From assembly GCA_003612485.1 (NCBI GenBank), contig RAZA01000005.1, forward strand, positions 185,722 to 249,721: 64,000 nt of DNA, in the 5' to 3' direction. The stretch is from a bacterium D16-50 (GTDB lineage: Bacteria; Bacillota; Clostridia; Lachnospirales; Lachnospiraceae). The notes below the pieces were generated by a model, which worked only from the letters and a program-made list of their open reading frames with translations, was not told the DNA's origin and searched no databases. Positions 1 through 7,681 of the stretch are shown piece after piece. Numbering within the stretch: position 1 is the first letter of the stretch; each line of letters starts with the position of its first letter. The position numbers and the translations under genes were made by a program.

Positions 1-846
1 CTAAGCTTTGCCGTGGATGTCGTGATTCTTCCGGAGGACGTACTGCAGGAAGTTATGACGCCGCAGGAAATGATGGAATTTATAATGCAGGGTGAGGATG
101 TCTGCATTGACTATAGTATGTACTCGCGGAGAGATTTTTTGCTTCAGATTCTCTCAGGAGCGGAGATGGATCATTATGTAGACGAAAGTGGCAGAAGCAG
201 CTCTTTTGCGGGGAAAGAATTTGTCAGACTGCTGGAGACTCTGGATAAGTTGAGTGATTTGAACTTTGTCAGCAAAAGAGGGGAGCGTGCGGAGCTGTTT
301 CACGCAGGCCGGCTCCGGGCAGTGGTAGAAGAAATGAATTGTCTGGACGACTATTTTTGTATCAGATCTGCCTTTTCCGGTAAAGGAAAGATTGCCGGAT
401 TTCCAAACAGCGCCGGGGAGCTTCGGTACCCTGCGAAACTGTACGACTGGCTGGGGATAAACAGCGCTTCGGAGCATAAGGAGGAGGCATGGGGTTTTGT
501 TGAGTTCTGTCTGTCTTATACAAGTCGATCTGACAATTTTACAGACCGGTTTGTGGTGACGAAAGATAAGTTTCAACAGCAGATCAGTTATGAGGAATCG
601 GGGTCCCATTTTATATGGCGCAATGACTATGATGAAAACTTTGAAGGGTGGCAGGAGATTGCGTCTGTAACGCCGGAGGAAACGGAACTGCTGCGTGAGA
701 TGACAGAGCATCTGTATTTCTACGAGAATAAGAACCTATTCGAGATCATAAGCGAGGAGGCGAGTGCATTTTTTGCCGGGGGCATCAGTTCGCAGGAGGC
801 GGCAGAGCTAATTCAGAACCGGGCGAATCTGGTGCTGGGGGAATAA
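1..846 (+). CDS. ABC transporter substrate-binding protein, C-terminal part
   Basis: The frame is open to the left window edge, so the true start lies outside and only about the last 281 residues are visible. The segment with YPAKLYDWLGI and HKEEAWGFVEFCLS, and the end EAAELIQNRANLVLGE, look like the C-terminal lobe of family-1 extracellular solute-binding proteins, which usually end in a helix of the pattern AAxxIQxR. In that family the protein is a lipoprotein that delivers a sugar or similar solute to an ABC permease. The lipobox and ligand site are not visible, and the substrate cannot be given. No permease gene is in view. Confidence 0.55.
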   Translation, partial: LSFAVDVVILPEDVLQEVMTPQEMMEFIMQGEDVCIDYSMYSRRDFLLQILSGAEMDHYVDESGRSSSFAGKEFVRLLETLDKLSDLNFVSKRGERAELFHAGRLRAVVEEMNCLDDYFCIRSAFSGKGKIAGFPNSAGELRYPAKLYDWLGINSASEHKEEAWGFVEFCLSYTSRSDNFTDRFVVTKDKFQQQISYEESGSHFIWRNDYDENFEGWQEIASVTPEETELLREMTEHLYFYENKNLFEIISEEASAFFAGGISSQEAAELIQNRANLVLGE

Positions 847-922
847 TTGAGTTATTACGGTTGATTTGAAGACATCAGAGACGGGGCATGGAGAGCAGAT
901 TCTACTGGAGGAAGCGATAGCA

Positions 923-1525
923 ATGGCACACATAAAATGGGTTGGTATAATCAAGGGTGAAATAGCAGATTATCAAAAGGGATATCTGGATAGCAAAGCG
1001 AAGCAAATGGAATTGCCTGCTACGTTGAAAGAGATGATGACAAAAGCATTGCCTTTTGCTCTTGCTCCGTTTGCGATAATCTTTTTATCGATCTTTATTA
1101 AAACCTCCCTTGCAGGGGAAACAGTTATAGAACCTATTTTTTTTGTTGGCGGGTTTGTGGCAGGCTTTATTGGACTGTTTGCCCACGAATGGTTACACGC
1201 TATTGTATATCCTTTAAATGCAGCTGTGTATATAGGTTTTCATCCAAAGTCTTTTGCGGCAGTTGCGCTGGTATCTTACCCGCTGAAAAAATGGCGATTT
1301 ATCTTAATGTCATTGCTGCCGCTGTTATTGGGGATTGTGCCCATTGCGTTGTTCTGGCTTACCCCTATTGAATGGAAAGATTGGGGTGGTTTTTGGTTTG
1401 GGCTTTCAATAATGGGACTTATCAGCCCCTATCCGGATTGCTATAATGTTTATCAGGTGGTAAAGCAAACTCCGCCTAAATGCCGTATTCAGAATTACGG
1501 TGATGATACATACTGGATTGAATGA
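923..1525 (+). CDS. DUF3267-type putative membrane zincin peptidase
   Basis: The protein has about 200 residues. I chose the ATG at 923 because GGAGGA lies 10 bases upstream; a TTG at 866 would add 19 residues. Two hydrophobic stretches around residues 45-95 are followed by a HEWLH sequence, which fits the HExxH zinc-binding signature of the DUF3267 family, and further membrane segments occur around residues 130-185. DUF3267 proteins are thought to be intramembrane or membrane-bound metallopeptidases, but no substrate is established. It lies just upstream of spoIVA, separated by a terminator-like hairpin. Confidence 0.6.
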   Translation: MAHIKWVGIIKGEIADYQKGYLDSKAKQMELPATLKEMMTKALPFALAPFAIIFLSIFIKTSLAGETVIEPIFFVGGFVAGFIGLFAHEWLHAIVYPLNAAVYIGFHPKSFAAVALVSYPLKKWRFILMSLLPLLLGIVPIALFWLTPIEWKDWGGFWFGLSIMGLISPYPDCYNVYQVVKQTPPKCRIQNYGDDTYWIE

Positions 1526-1551
1526 TTTCCGTTTTTTAAGAAGCCCCACAA

Positions 1552-1580
1552 TCATAACAAGAATGCCTCCTACATATACA
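1552..1580 (+). promoter_or_regulatory. possible SigE-type promoter for spoIVA
   Basis: TCATAAC (1552-1558) and CATATACA (1573-1580) are separated by 14 bases, resembling the mother-cell SigE pattern of a CATA-type -35 and -10. SigE control of spoIVA is established in Bacillus subtilis. The match is partial and the region is AT-rich, so this is tentative. The predicted start point would lie inside the downstream hairpin. Confidence 0.3.
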
Positions 1581-1608
1581 TATACCAGTATATGCAGGAG
1601 GTTTTTTT
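1566..1608 (+). terminator. terminator hairpin whose 3' arm carries the spoIVA Shine-Dalgarno
   Basis: The arm CCTCCTACATATAC (1566-1579) pairs with GTATATGCAGGAGG (1588-1601) with a single A/G mismatch and an 8-base loop. Seven T follow immediately (1602-1608), then the spoIVA ATG. This is a textbook intrinsic terminator for the upstream gene, but its 3' arm contains the AGGAGG that serves spoIVA. A transcript reading in from upstream would terminate here or have its ribosome site sequestered. Confidence 0.7.
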
Positions 1609-3093
1609 ATGGAGAATTATGCTATAAGCACCTACGATCTATACAGCGACATCAAAAACCGAACCGGCGGTGAGATCTACATAGGAGTGCTTGGACCGGT
1701 GCGAACCGGAAAGTCTACTTTCATCAAGCGCTTCATGGAGGAGATGGTGCTGCCCTTTATGGAAGATGAACATGCCAAAAATAGGGCACAGGACGAACTG
1801 CCTCAGAGCGCCGGGGGCAAGACCATCACCACTACGGAGCCCAAGTTCATTCCTAACGAGGCAGCCAGCGTGATTTTGAGCGGTGACATTCCGGTGTCGG
1901 TTCGTCTCATAGACTGTGTGGGCTATATGGTGGAAGGGGCTGCCGGACACATGGAGGAGGATGTGGAACGGATGGTGAAGACGCCTTGGTTCGACTATGA
2001 GATCCCTTTTACCCAAGCGGCGGAGATCGGAACGGATAAGGTCATGAATGATCATTCCACCATCGGTCTGGTGGTGACTACGGACGGAAGCTTCGGGGAG
2101 ATTCCAAGAGAGAACTATCTGGAGGCGGAGGAGAAGACAATCCTTGCGCTGAAAAAGCTGCGAAAGCCTTTTTTGGTGCTGGTGAACAGCCAGAAGCCCT
2201 ACTCGGAGGACGCCAAGCGGGTGGCGGGGGAGATCGGTGAGAAATACGGCGTTTCTGCCGTTACCGTCAACTGTGAGCAGCTGAAGAAGGAAGACATCAA
2301 CATGCTTTTGGAGAACGTGCTGTATGAGTTCCCCATTTCTTCTATAGAATTCTACATGCCCAAATGGGTTGAGATGCTGCCCGGGGATAACCGCATGAAA
2401 ATGGATATCATAGAGCGGGTGAAGGCGCTCATGAAGGACTACGCCGCTATCCGGGATGTGCTGAAGCATCCGGTGGAGCTGACCGGCGATTACATAAAGC
2501 GCTGCAAGACGGATACAGTGAGTCTCAGCGACGGCGTGATCCGCATTACGCTGGATGTGGAGGAGGCTTATTATTATGAGATGCTGACGGAGATGGTGGG
2601 AGAAACCATCGGGGACGAATATCAGCTGATCAGCAGGCTTAGGGAGTTCGCAGCCATGAAGCACGAATACGCCAAGGTTCTGGACGCGCTGAACATGGTG
2701 CGTATCAAAGGGTACGGCGTGGTGACTCCCGACAAGGACGAGATCACGCTGGAGCGCCCTGAACTGATCAAGCATGGCAACAAATTCGGCGTGAAGATAA
2801 AGGCTTCCAGTCCCTCCATCCACATGATTCGGGCAAATATCGAGACGGAAATCGCCCCCATTGTGGGAACGCAGGAGCAGGCCAGCGATCTCATCGACTT
2901 TATCAACGACACGGATACGGAAAAGGGGATCTGGGATACCAATATCTTCGGCAAGACCATAGAGCAGCTGGTGAACGACGGCATTACAGCAAAGGTGGCG
3001 GTGATCGGGGAGGAGAGTCAGATCAAGCTTCAGGATACCATGCAGAAGATCGTGAACGACAGCAACGGCGGAATGGTCTGTATCATTATCTGA
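1609..3093 (+). CDS. spoIVA: stage IV sporulation protein A
   Basis: SpoIVA is the mother-cell ATPase that polymerises on the forespore surface as the base layer of the spore coat. The 494 residues match the family length (492 in B. subtilis). The start MENYAISTYDLYSDIKNRTG and the Walker A sequence GPVRTGKST near residues 29-37 are characteristic. The conserved C-terminus ends in SNGGMVCIII, the segment associated with membrane or SpoVM contact. The start is fixed by AGGAGG seven bases upstream. It is transcribed alone, with a hairpin on each side. Expression in the mother cell is inferred from the family. Confidence 0.97.
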   Translation: MENYAISTYDLYSDIKNRTGGEIYIGVLGPVRTGKSTFIKRFMEEMVLPFMEDEHAKNRAQDELPQSAGGKTITTTEPKFIPNEAASVILSGDIPVSVRLIDCVGYMVEGAAGHMEEDVERMVKTPWFDYEIPFTQAAEIGTDKVMNDHSTIGLVVTTDGSFGEIPRENYLEAEEKTILALKKLRKPFLVLVNSQKPYSEDAKRVAGEIGEKYGVSAVTVNCEQLKKEDINMLLENVLYEFPISSIEFYMPKWVEMLPGDNRMKMDIIERVKALMKDYAAIRDVLKHPVELTGDYIKRCKTDTVSLSDGVIRITLDVEEAYYYEMLTEMVGETIGDEYQLISRLREFAAMKHEYAKVLDALNMVRIKGYGVVTPDKDEITLERPELIKHGNKFGVKIKASSPSIHMIRANIETEIAPIVGTQEQASDLIDFINDTDTEKGIWDTNIFGKTIEQLVNDGITAKVAVIGEESQIKLQDTMQKIVNDSNGGMVCIII

Positions 3094-3130
3094 GAAAGAA
3101 TCTATCCTTATCATGAACCGATTGGATAGG

Positions 3131-3187
3131 GCCTATGCCGGGGGCAATGCGCGATATACGGCGCATCCGCCTTCCCCTGCATAGGCT
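3131..3187 (+). terminator. possible terminator after spoIVA
   Basis: GCCTATGC (3131-3138) pairs with GCATAGGC (about 3178-3185), with an inner ATGCGC/GCGCAT pair. A weak T-rich tract follows. The structure lies about 40 bases after the spoIVA stop. Confidence 0.4.
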
Positions 3188-3225
3188 CTTTGCGTCCCTT
3201 TTGTTCTGCGGTAATAAAAATTTAA

Positions 3226-3254
3226 TTGATTTTTAAGAATTTCTTCGGTATAAT
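3226..3254 (+). promoter_or_regulatory. sigma-A promoter for the salvage operon
   Basis: TTGATT (3226-3231) and TATAAT (3249-3254) are separated by 17 bases, about 70 bases upstream of the purine nucleoside phosphorylase start. It probably drives the three tightly packed salvage genes. Confidence 0.65.
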
Positions 3255-3327
3255 GAAGGAGTATCAGTGTATAAAAGGACTGTAGTGTAGAGACGGAACT
3301 GGAATAAAGATAGGGGGTGCGGAGCGG

Positions 3328-4146
3328 ATGTACAATAAGCTGTTAAACTGCCTGGACTGCGTGAGGCGGCGGACGGATTTCGTGCCAAAGGTAGCCTTGG
3401 TGCTGGGCTCCGGTCTGGGGGACTATGCGGAGACGCTGAAGGTGGAGTATGAGCTTCCCTATGGGGAGATAGAGGGTTTCCCCGTGTCCACGGTGCCGGG
3501 CCACGCGGGGAAATTTATTTTCGGATACGTGGATGAGGTTCCCGTAGCCTGCATGAAGGGCCGGGTGCATTACTATGAGGGCTATCCCATCAGTGATGTG
3601 GTGCTTCCCGTTCGGCTGATGAAGCTTATGGGAGCGGAGATTCTGTTTCTCACCAATGCCGCAGGGGGTGTGAACACTTCCTTCCATGGGGGAGATCTGA
3701 TGATGATCAAGGATCATATTTCCGTATTCGCCCCGAATCCTCTCATCGGTCCCAACATAGATGCTCTGGGAACCCGTTTTCCAGACATGAGCAATGTTTA
3801 TGATAAACAGCTGCAGGCTCTGATTGTCAAGACTGCAAAAGAGAATGATATTTTCCTGCAGGAGGGGGTGTATGCCCAGCTCACGGGACCTTCCTTTGAA
3901 TCTCCTGCGGAGATCCGCATGCTGCGGATGCTGGGCTGCGATGCCGTGGGCATGAGCACCGTGGCGGAGGCCATTGCCGCCAACCATATGGGAATGAGAA
4001 TCTGCGGAATTTCCTGTATCTGCAATCTTGCGGCAGGGATGACGGCGACGCCCTTAAGCCACAAGGAAGTGCAGGAGGCGGCAGATACTGCGGCGCCCAG
4101 ATTCAAAAAACTTGTGACGGAGACAGTGAGAGCTATGGGAAAATAG
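3328..4146 (+). CDS. punA: purine nucleoside phosphorylase (trimeric class)
   Basis: This enzyme phosphorolyses inosine and guanosine (and the deoxy forms) to free base plus ribose-1-phosphate. The 272 residues match the trimeric PNP family. Visible motifs are the phosphate-binding VLGSGLGDY near residue 26, the HAGKF and GRVHYYEGY segments, TNAAGGVN near residue 111, GPSFESPAEIRM, and the purine-site segment GMSTVAEAIAANH. It is the first gene of a cluster with cytidine deaminase, an amidohydrolase and a purine permease, fitting a role in nucleoside salvage. The ATG at 3328 follows a purine-rich GGGGG/GGAG region. Confidence 0.95.
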   Translation: MYNKLLNCLDCVRRRTDFVPKVALVLGSGLGDYAETLKVEYELPYGEIEGFPVSTVPGHAGKFIFGYVDEVPVACMKGRVHYYEGYPISDVVLPVRLMKLMGAEILFLTNAAGGVNTSFHGGDLMMIKDHISVFAPNPLIGPNIDALGTRFPDMSNVYDKQLQALIVKTAKENDIFLQEGVYAQLTGPSFESPAEIRMLRMLGCDAVGMSTVAEAIAANHMGMRICGISCICNLAAGMTATPLSHKEVQEAADTAAPRFKKLVTETVRAMGK

Positions 4147-4200
4147 AGGTTTGTGCAAAGGCATTATTGTAAAGGCGGAAGAGACGAAGAGGAGTTGCGG

Positions 4201-4623
4201 ATGACTGAACCGGTCAAGATCAAAATGCTTATTCAGGCGGCGCTGGACGCCAGAGCTGCAGCCTATGCCCCATATTCTTGCTATACCGTGGGAGCCGCCC
4301 TGCTGACGGCGGAGGGTGAGATCTATACGGGGGGCAATATTGAGAATGCCTCCTATGGCGCGTCCAACTGCGGGGAGAGGACTGCTATTTTCAAGGCGGT
4401 GAGTCAGGGGCATAGGAACTTTGCTGCCATCGCCATAGCAGGAGGCATGGAGGCGGAAAGCCCTACGGACTATGCCTATCCCTGCGGGATCTGCAGGCAG
4501 GTCATGGGAGAGTTTGCAGGGGCGGATTTTAAGGTGATCGTGGCTAAAAGCACTGAGGACTATCAGGTTTATGCTCTTGAGGAGCTGCTGCCTCATGGAT
4601 TTGGAGGTGATTCCATCCGGTGA
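4201..4623 (+). CDS. cdd: cytidine deaminase
   Basis: Hydrolytic deamination of cytidine and deoxycytidine to uridine and deoxyuridine. At 140 residues it is the typical homotetrameric type. Zinc ligands are visible as Cys57-Gly-Glu59 (catalytic Glu) and the PCGIC pair at about Cys95 and Cys98; AYAPYSCYTVGAALL and GGNIENASYG are the substrate-binding motifs. The ATG at 4201 has GAGGAG upstream; an in-frame upstream start at 4153 would add an unconserved 16 residues. The stop overlaps the start of the next gene, indicating translational coupling. Confidence 0.95.
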   Translation: MTEPVKIKMLIQAALDARAAAYAPYSCYTVGAALLTAEGEIYTGGNIENASYGASNCGERTAIFKAVSQGHRNFAAIAIAGGMEAESPTDYAYPCGICRQVMGEFAGADFKVIVAKSTEDYQVYALEELLPHGFGGDSIR

Positions 4624-5927
4624 ATATCCGACTGTTTCACGCTAGAATTCTGACCATGGAAAAGCATAGACCGGTTTTTTGGGGCGAGGTCTGGGTGAAG
4701 GATGCCAGAATTGTCTATATTGGGGAGGCGGATAAGCTTAAGGCGGGCATGGGGAAGGACTTTCCGGAAATCCGCTGGGACCGGGAGGTGGACTGCGGAG
4801 GCAATCTGCTGATGCCGGGCTTCAAGGATGCCCATACCCATTCTGCAATGACCTTTCTGCGCTCCTACGCGGATGACGTACCTCTGCAGCAGTGGCTGCA
4901 GGAGAAGGTATTCCCCATGGAGGCGAAGCTTTTTTGGGAGGATATTTACCATTTCACCAAGCTGGCGGTTTTGGAATATCTGACCTCCGGCATCACTTCC
5001 GTTTTTGAGATGTACCTGACTCCCGATGCCATGGGACAAGCCTGCATAGACATGGGAATGCGGTGTGTCCTTACCAGCGGACTGAATGATTTTACTTCAT
5101 CGGTGGAGCAGCAGGAGGCGGAGTATTTGAAATGGAACAAATGCCACCCTCTGATCAGCTATCGGCTGGGATTTCATTCGGAATATACCTGCTCTAAGGA
5201 GCTGCTGTCAGGGGTGGCGGAGCTTGCCCGCAAATACCGTGCTCCGGTGTTCACCCATCTTGCAGAGACGGAGGCGGAGGTGCAGGGATGTCTGGATCGA
5301 AATGGCATGACTCCGGCGGCGTTTCTGGACAGATTGGGGGTTTTTGATTACGGGGGCGGCGGGTATCACTGCGTATACATGACCCACCATGACATGGAGA
5401 TATTTAAGAGCCGGGGGCTTGTCGCGGTGACAAATCCGGCCTCCAACTTAAAGCTTGCCAGCGGCATAGCGCCTGTGGCGGAATATGTACGGAGAGGGAT
5501 ACCCGTGGCTATCGGAACCGACGGGCCCGCCAGCAACAACTGTCTCGACATGTTCCGGGAGATGTTTCTGGTGTCGGGGCTTAGTAAGGTTCGGGAGAAG
5601 GATGCGGCCAGTCTGGACGCGGAGGAGGTACTGGCCATGGCCACTTCGGAAGGGGCGCGGGCCATGGGACTTCATGACGGGGATATATTGGAAAAGGGAA
5701 AGCTGGCGGATCTGATTTTGATCGATCTGCATCAGCCCAACATGCAGCCTATACACAACATACCCAAGAACATCGTGTACAGCGGCAGCAAGGCCAACGT
5801 GCGCATGACCATGATAAACGGACGGATATTATACGAGAACGGGAATTTCTGCCTGCCGGAGGGGGAAGACGCCGAGGAAATTTACCGGAAATGTGAGGGG
5901 ATTGTGAAACGTATTATATACACTTGA
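4620..5927 (+). CDS. amidohydrolase, MtaD/SAH-deaminase-like
   Basis: The 435-residue protein belongs to the metal-dependent amidohydrolase superfamily, in the branch of 5-methylthioadenosine/S-adenosylhomocysteine deaminases and chlorohydrolase-like enzymes. It shows the HxH metal motif in DAHTHSAM near residue 70, HLAETE near residue 212, a later His in MTHHD, and the catalytic Asp in GTDGPASNN near residue 299. A GTG start overlaps the cytidine deaminase stop by four bases. With a purine phosphorylase and purine permease beside it, deamination of an adenine-type nucleoside is likely. Guanine deaminase-type activity cannot be excluded. Confidence 0.8.
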   Translation: MNIRLFHARILTMEKHRPVFWGEVWVKDARIVYIGEADKLKAGMGKDFPEIRWDREVDCGGNLLMPGFKDAHTHSAMTFLRSYADDVPLQQWLQEKVFPMEAKLFWEDIYHFTKLAVLEYLTSGITSVFEMYLTPDAMGQACIDMGMRCVLTSGLNDFTSSVEQQEAEYLKWNKCHPLISYRLGFHSEYTCSKELLSGVAELARKYRAPVFTHLAETEAEVQGCLDRNGMTPAAFLDRLGVFDYGGGGYHCVYMTHHDMEIFKSRGLVAVTNPASNLKLASGIAPVAEYVRRGIPVAIGTDGPASNNCLDMFREMFLVSGLSKVREKDAASLDAEEVLAMATSEGARAMGLHDGDILEKGKLADLILIDLHQPNMQPIHNIPKNIVYSGSKANVRMTMINGRILYENGNFCLPEGEDAEEIYRKCEGIVKRIIYT

Positions 5928-6011
5928 TGGAGGAATCCCAAAACATTGAGTTATTATCATGCGTTTGGCAATAGATAGGTTCTCTAATCAAACTACACAG
6001 GAGGGAAAAAC

Positions 6012-7379
6012 ATGTTAGAGAAGTTCTTCAAACTCAAGGAGAACGGCACGAATGTAAGGACGGAGATTATGGCCGGAATCACCACTTTCATGACCATGGC
6101 TTACATTCTCGCCGTGAATCCGAACATCCTTTCCGCATCGGGAATGGATGCGAAGGCAGTACTTCTGGCGACGGCGCTGGCGTCTTTCTTGGGCACCATT
6201 TTGATGGCCTTGTTCGCCAACTATCCTTTCGCGCTGGCTCCCGGAATGGGACTGAATGCCTACTTTGCCTATACGGTGGTTCTTACCTATGGGTATTCCT
6301 GGCAGATGGCGCTGCTGGCGGTGTTCGCGGAGGGTCTGATCTTCATCGTGCTTTCGGTAACCAATGTCAGAGAGGCCATCTTCAACGCCATTCCCATGAC
6401 CCTGAAGTCCGCTGTAAGCGCAGGTATCGGATTGTTTATCGCTTTCATCGGACTGCAGAATGCCAAGATCGTGGTGAATAACGATTCCACGTTGGTGAGC
6501 TATCAGAATTTCAAGACAGATTTCAGCTCCGTTGGAATGGGCGCTCTGCTGGCTCTCATCGGAGTGCTGATCACGGGATTCCTTTTGATCAAGAAGGTCA
6601 AGGGCGGCATTCTCTTCGGTATTTTGATCACATGGGTGCTGGGCATTGTCTGCGAGCTGGTAGGTCTCTACAAGCCCAATCCTGATCTGGGAATGTATTC
6701 CGTCATCCCCACCGCCTTCGTATCCTTTGACTTTACCGCTCTTGGCAATACCTTCGGGCAGGTCTTCAAGGCAGATTTCAGTGCATTGAAGAGCATAACG
6801 GAATTTATCGTGGTAATCTTCGCATTCTTGTTTGTGGATATCTTTGATACGCTGGGAACCTTGATCGGTGTGTCTTCCAAGGCGAATATGCTGGACAAGG
6901 ACGGCAAGCTGCCCAGAATCAAGGGCGCCCTTCTTGCGGACGCCATTGCGACCAGCGCGGGCGCGGTTCTGGGAACCTCTACCACCACGACCTTCGTAGA
7001 GAGCGCTTCCGGTGTGACCGAAGGCGGACGGACAGGTCTGACCGCTGTGACCACGGGTTTGCTTTTCCTGCTCTCCGTGATTTTCTCGCCCCTGTTCCTC
7101 ACCATCCCTTCGTTTGCCACGGCTCCTGCGCTTATCATCGTAGGATTCTATATGATCGCGTCCGTGGCCAAGATCCAGTGGGAGAACATGGTGGAGGCCA
7201 TTCCTGCATTTTTGTGTATCCTTTCCATGCCCTTGATGTACAGCATCTCTGAGGGTATCGCCGTAGGCGTGATCTCATGGACGATTCTGCATCTTTGCAC
7301 CGGAAAGGCCAAGGGCAAGGTGAGCATCCTTATGTACGTGCTGACGGTGCTCTTTGTACTGAAGTATATTTTCCTATAG
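6012..7379 (+). CDS. NCS2-family purine permease (AzgA/PbuG type)
   Basis: A 455-residue polytopic membrane protein with about 12-14 hydrophobic segments. MAGITTFMTMAYILAVNP near the N-terminus, APGMGLNAYFAY and the later SASGVTEGGRTGLTA are hallmark motifs of the AzgA subgroup, which imports adenine, guanine or hypoxanthine with protons. The start is fixed by AGGAGGG eight bases upstream. It sits 85 bases after the amidohydrolase and probably belongs to the same salvage unit. I see no purine riboswitch in the 85-base gap. The exact base imported cannot be told. Confidence 0.9.
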   Translation: MLEKFFKLKENGTNVRTEIMAGITTFMTMAYILAVNPNILSASGMDAKAVLLATALASFLGTILMALFANYPFALAPGMGLNAYFAYTVVLTYGYSWQMALLAVFAEGLIFIVLSVTNVREAIFNAIPMTLKSAVSAGIGLFIAFIGLQNAKIVVNNDSTLVSYQNFKTDFSSVGMGALLALIGVLITGFLLIKKVKGGILFGILITWVLGIVCELVGLYKPNPDLGMYSVIPTAFVSFDFTALGNTFGQVFKADFSALKSITEFIVVIFAFLFVDIFDTLGTLIGVSSKANMLDKDGKLPRIKGALLADAIATSAGAVLGTSTTTTFVESASGVTEGGRTGLTAVTTGLLFLLSVIFSPLFLTIPSFATAPALIIVGFYMIASVAKIQWENMVEAIPAFLCILSMPLMYSISEGIAVGVISWTILHLCTGKAKGKVSILMYVLTVLFVLKYIFL

Positions 7380-7416
7380 GAATCCCTTAGGGGTATTATA
7401 TTTATGTATTATTTTT

Positions 7417-7470
7417 AATCAGGATTTCCGGGGCGGGTGACTTATCGCTCCGGGAATTTTGATTTTTTTA
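7417..7470 (+). terminator. intrinsic terminator after the permease
   Basis: An imperfect long stem (GATTTCCGGGGCG against CGCTCCGGGAATT, extended by ATCA/TGAT) is followed by a run of T at 7463-7469. It closes the salvage cluster. Confidence 0.75.
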
Positions 7471-7530
7471 TGTATATGCAGTATTATGGGTATTTGCGTA
7501 TAACGAATTCCAACGAATTCCAGCCATTTG

Positions 7531-7559
7531 TTGACATGGATTTGGCATAATTGTATAAT
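7531..7559 (+). promoter_or_regulatory. consensus sigma-A promoter upstream of the MutS-like gene
   Basis: TTGACA (7531-7536), a 17-base spacer and TATAAT (7554-7559): both hexamers are perfect. A 10-base tandem duplication (AACGAATTCC, 7502-7521) lies just upstream. The predicted leader to the ATG at 7682 is about 115 bases; nothing else was recognised in it. Confidence 0.75.
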
Positions 7560-7681
7560 GAGTTCGTATAAGGGGCAGCGCATGATACGGGAGACGGGAG
7601 AATGTTTTAATTTCAGCGTCAGCCATGGAGGCTTGAAGCGGCTGCAGGGTTGTCCTGCGAGAAAGACAATTGAGGAAAAAT

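Noticed and set aside
1639..3114. 491-residue open frame antisense to spoIVA
   Set aside because: It lies wholly opposite a clear spoIVA gene, is His/Leu/Arg-rich without motifs, and reflects codon bias of the sense strand.
5928..6011. Possible purine riboswitch before the purine permease
   Set aside because: The gap is only 84 bases and lacks the conserved three-way-junction core sequences.
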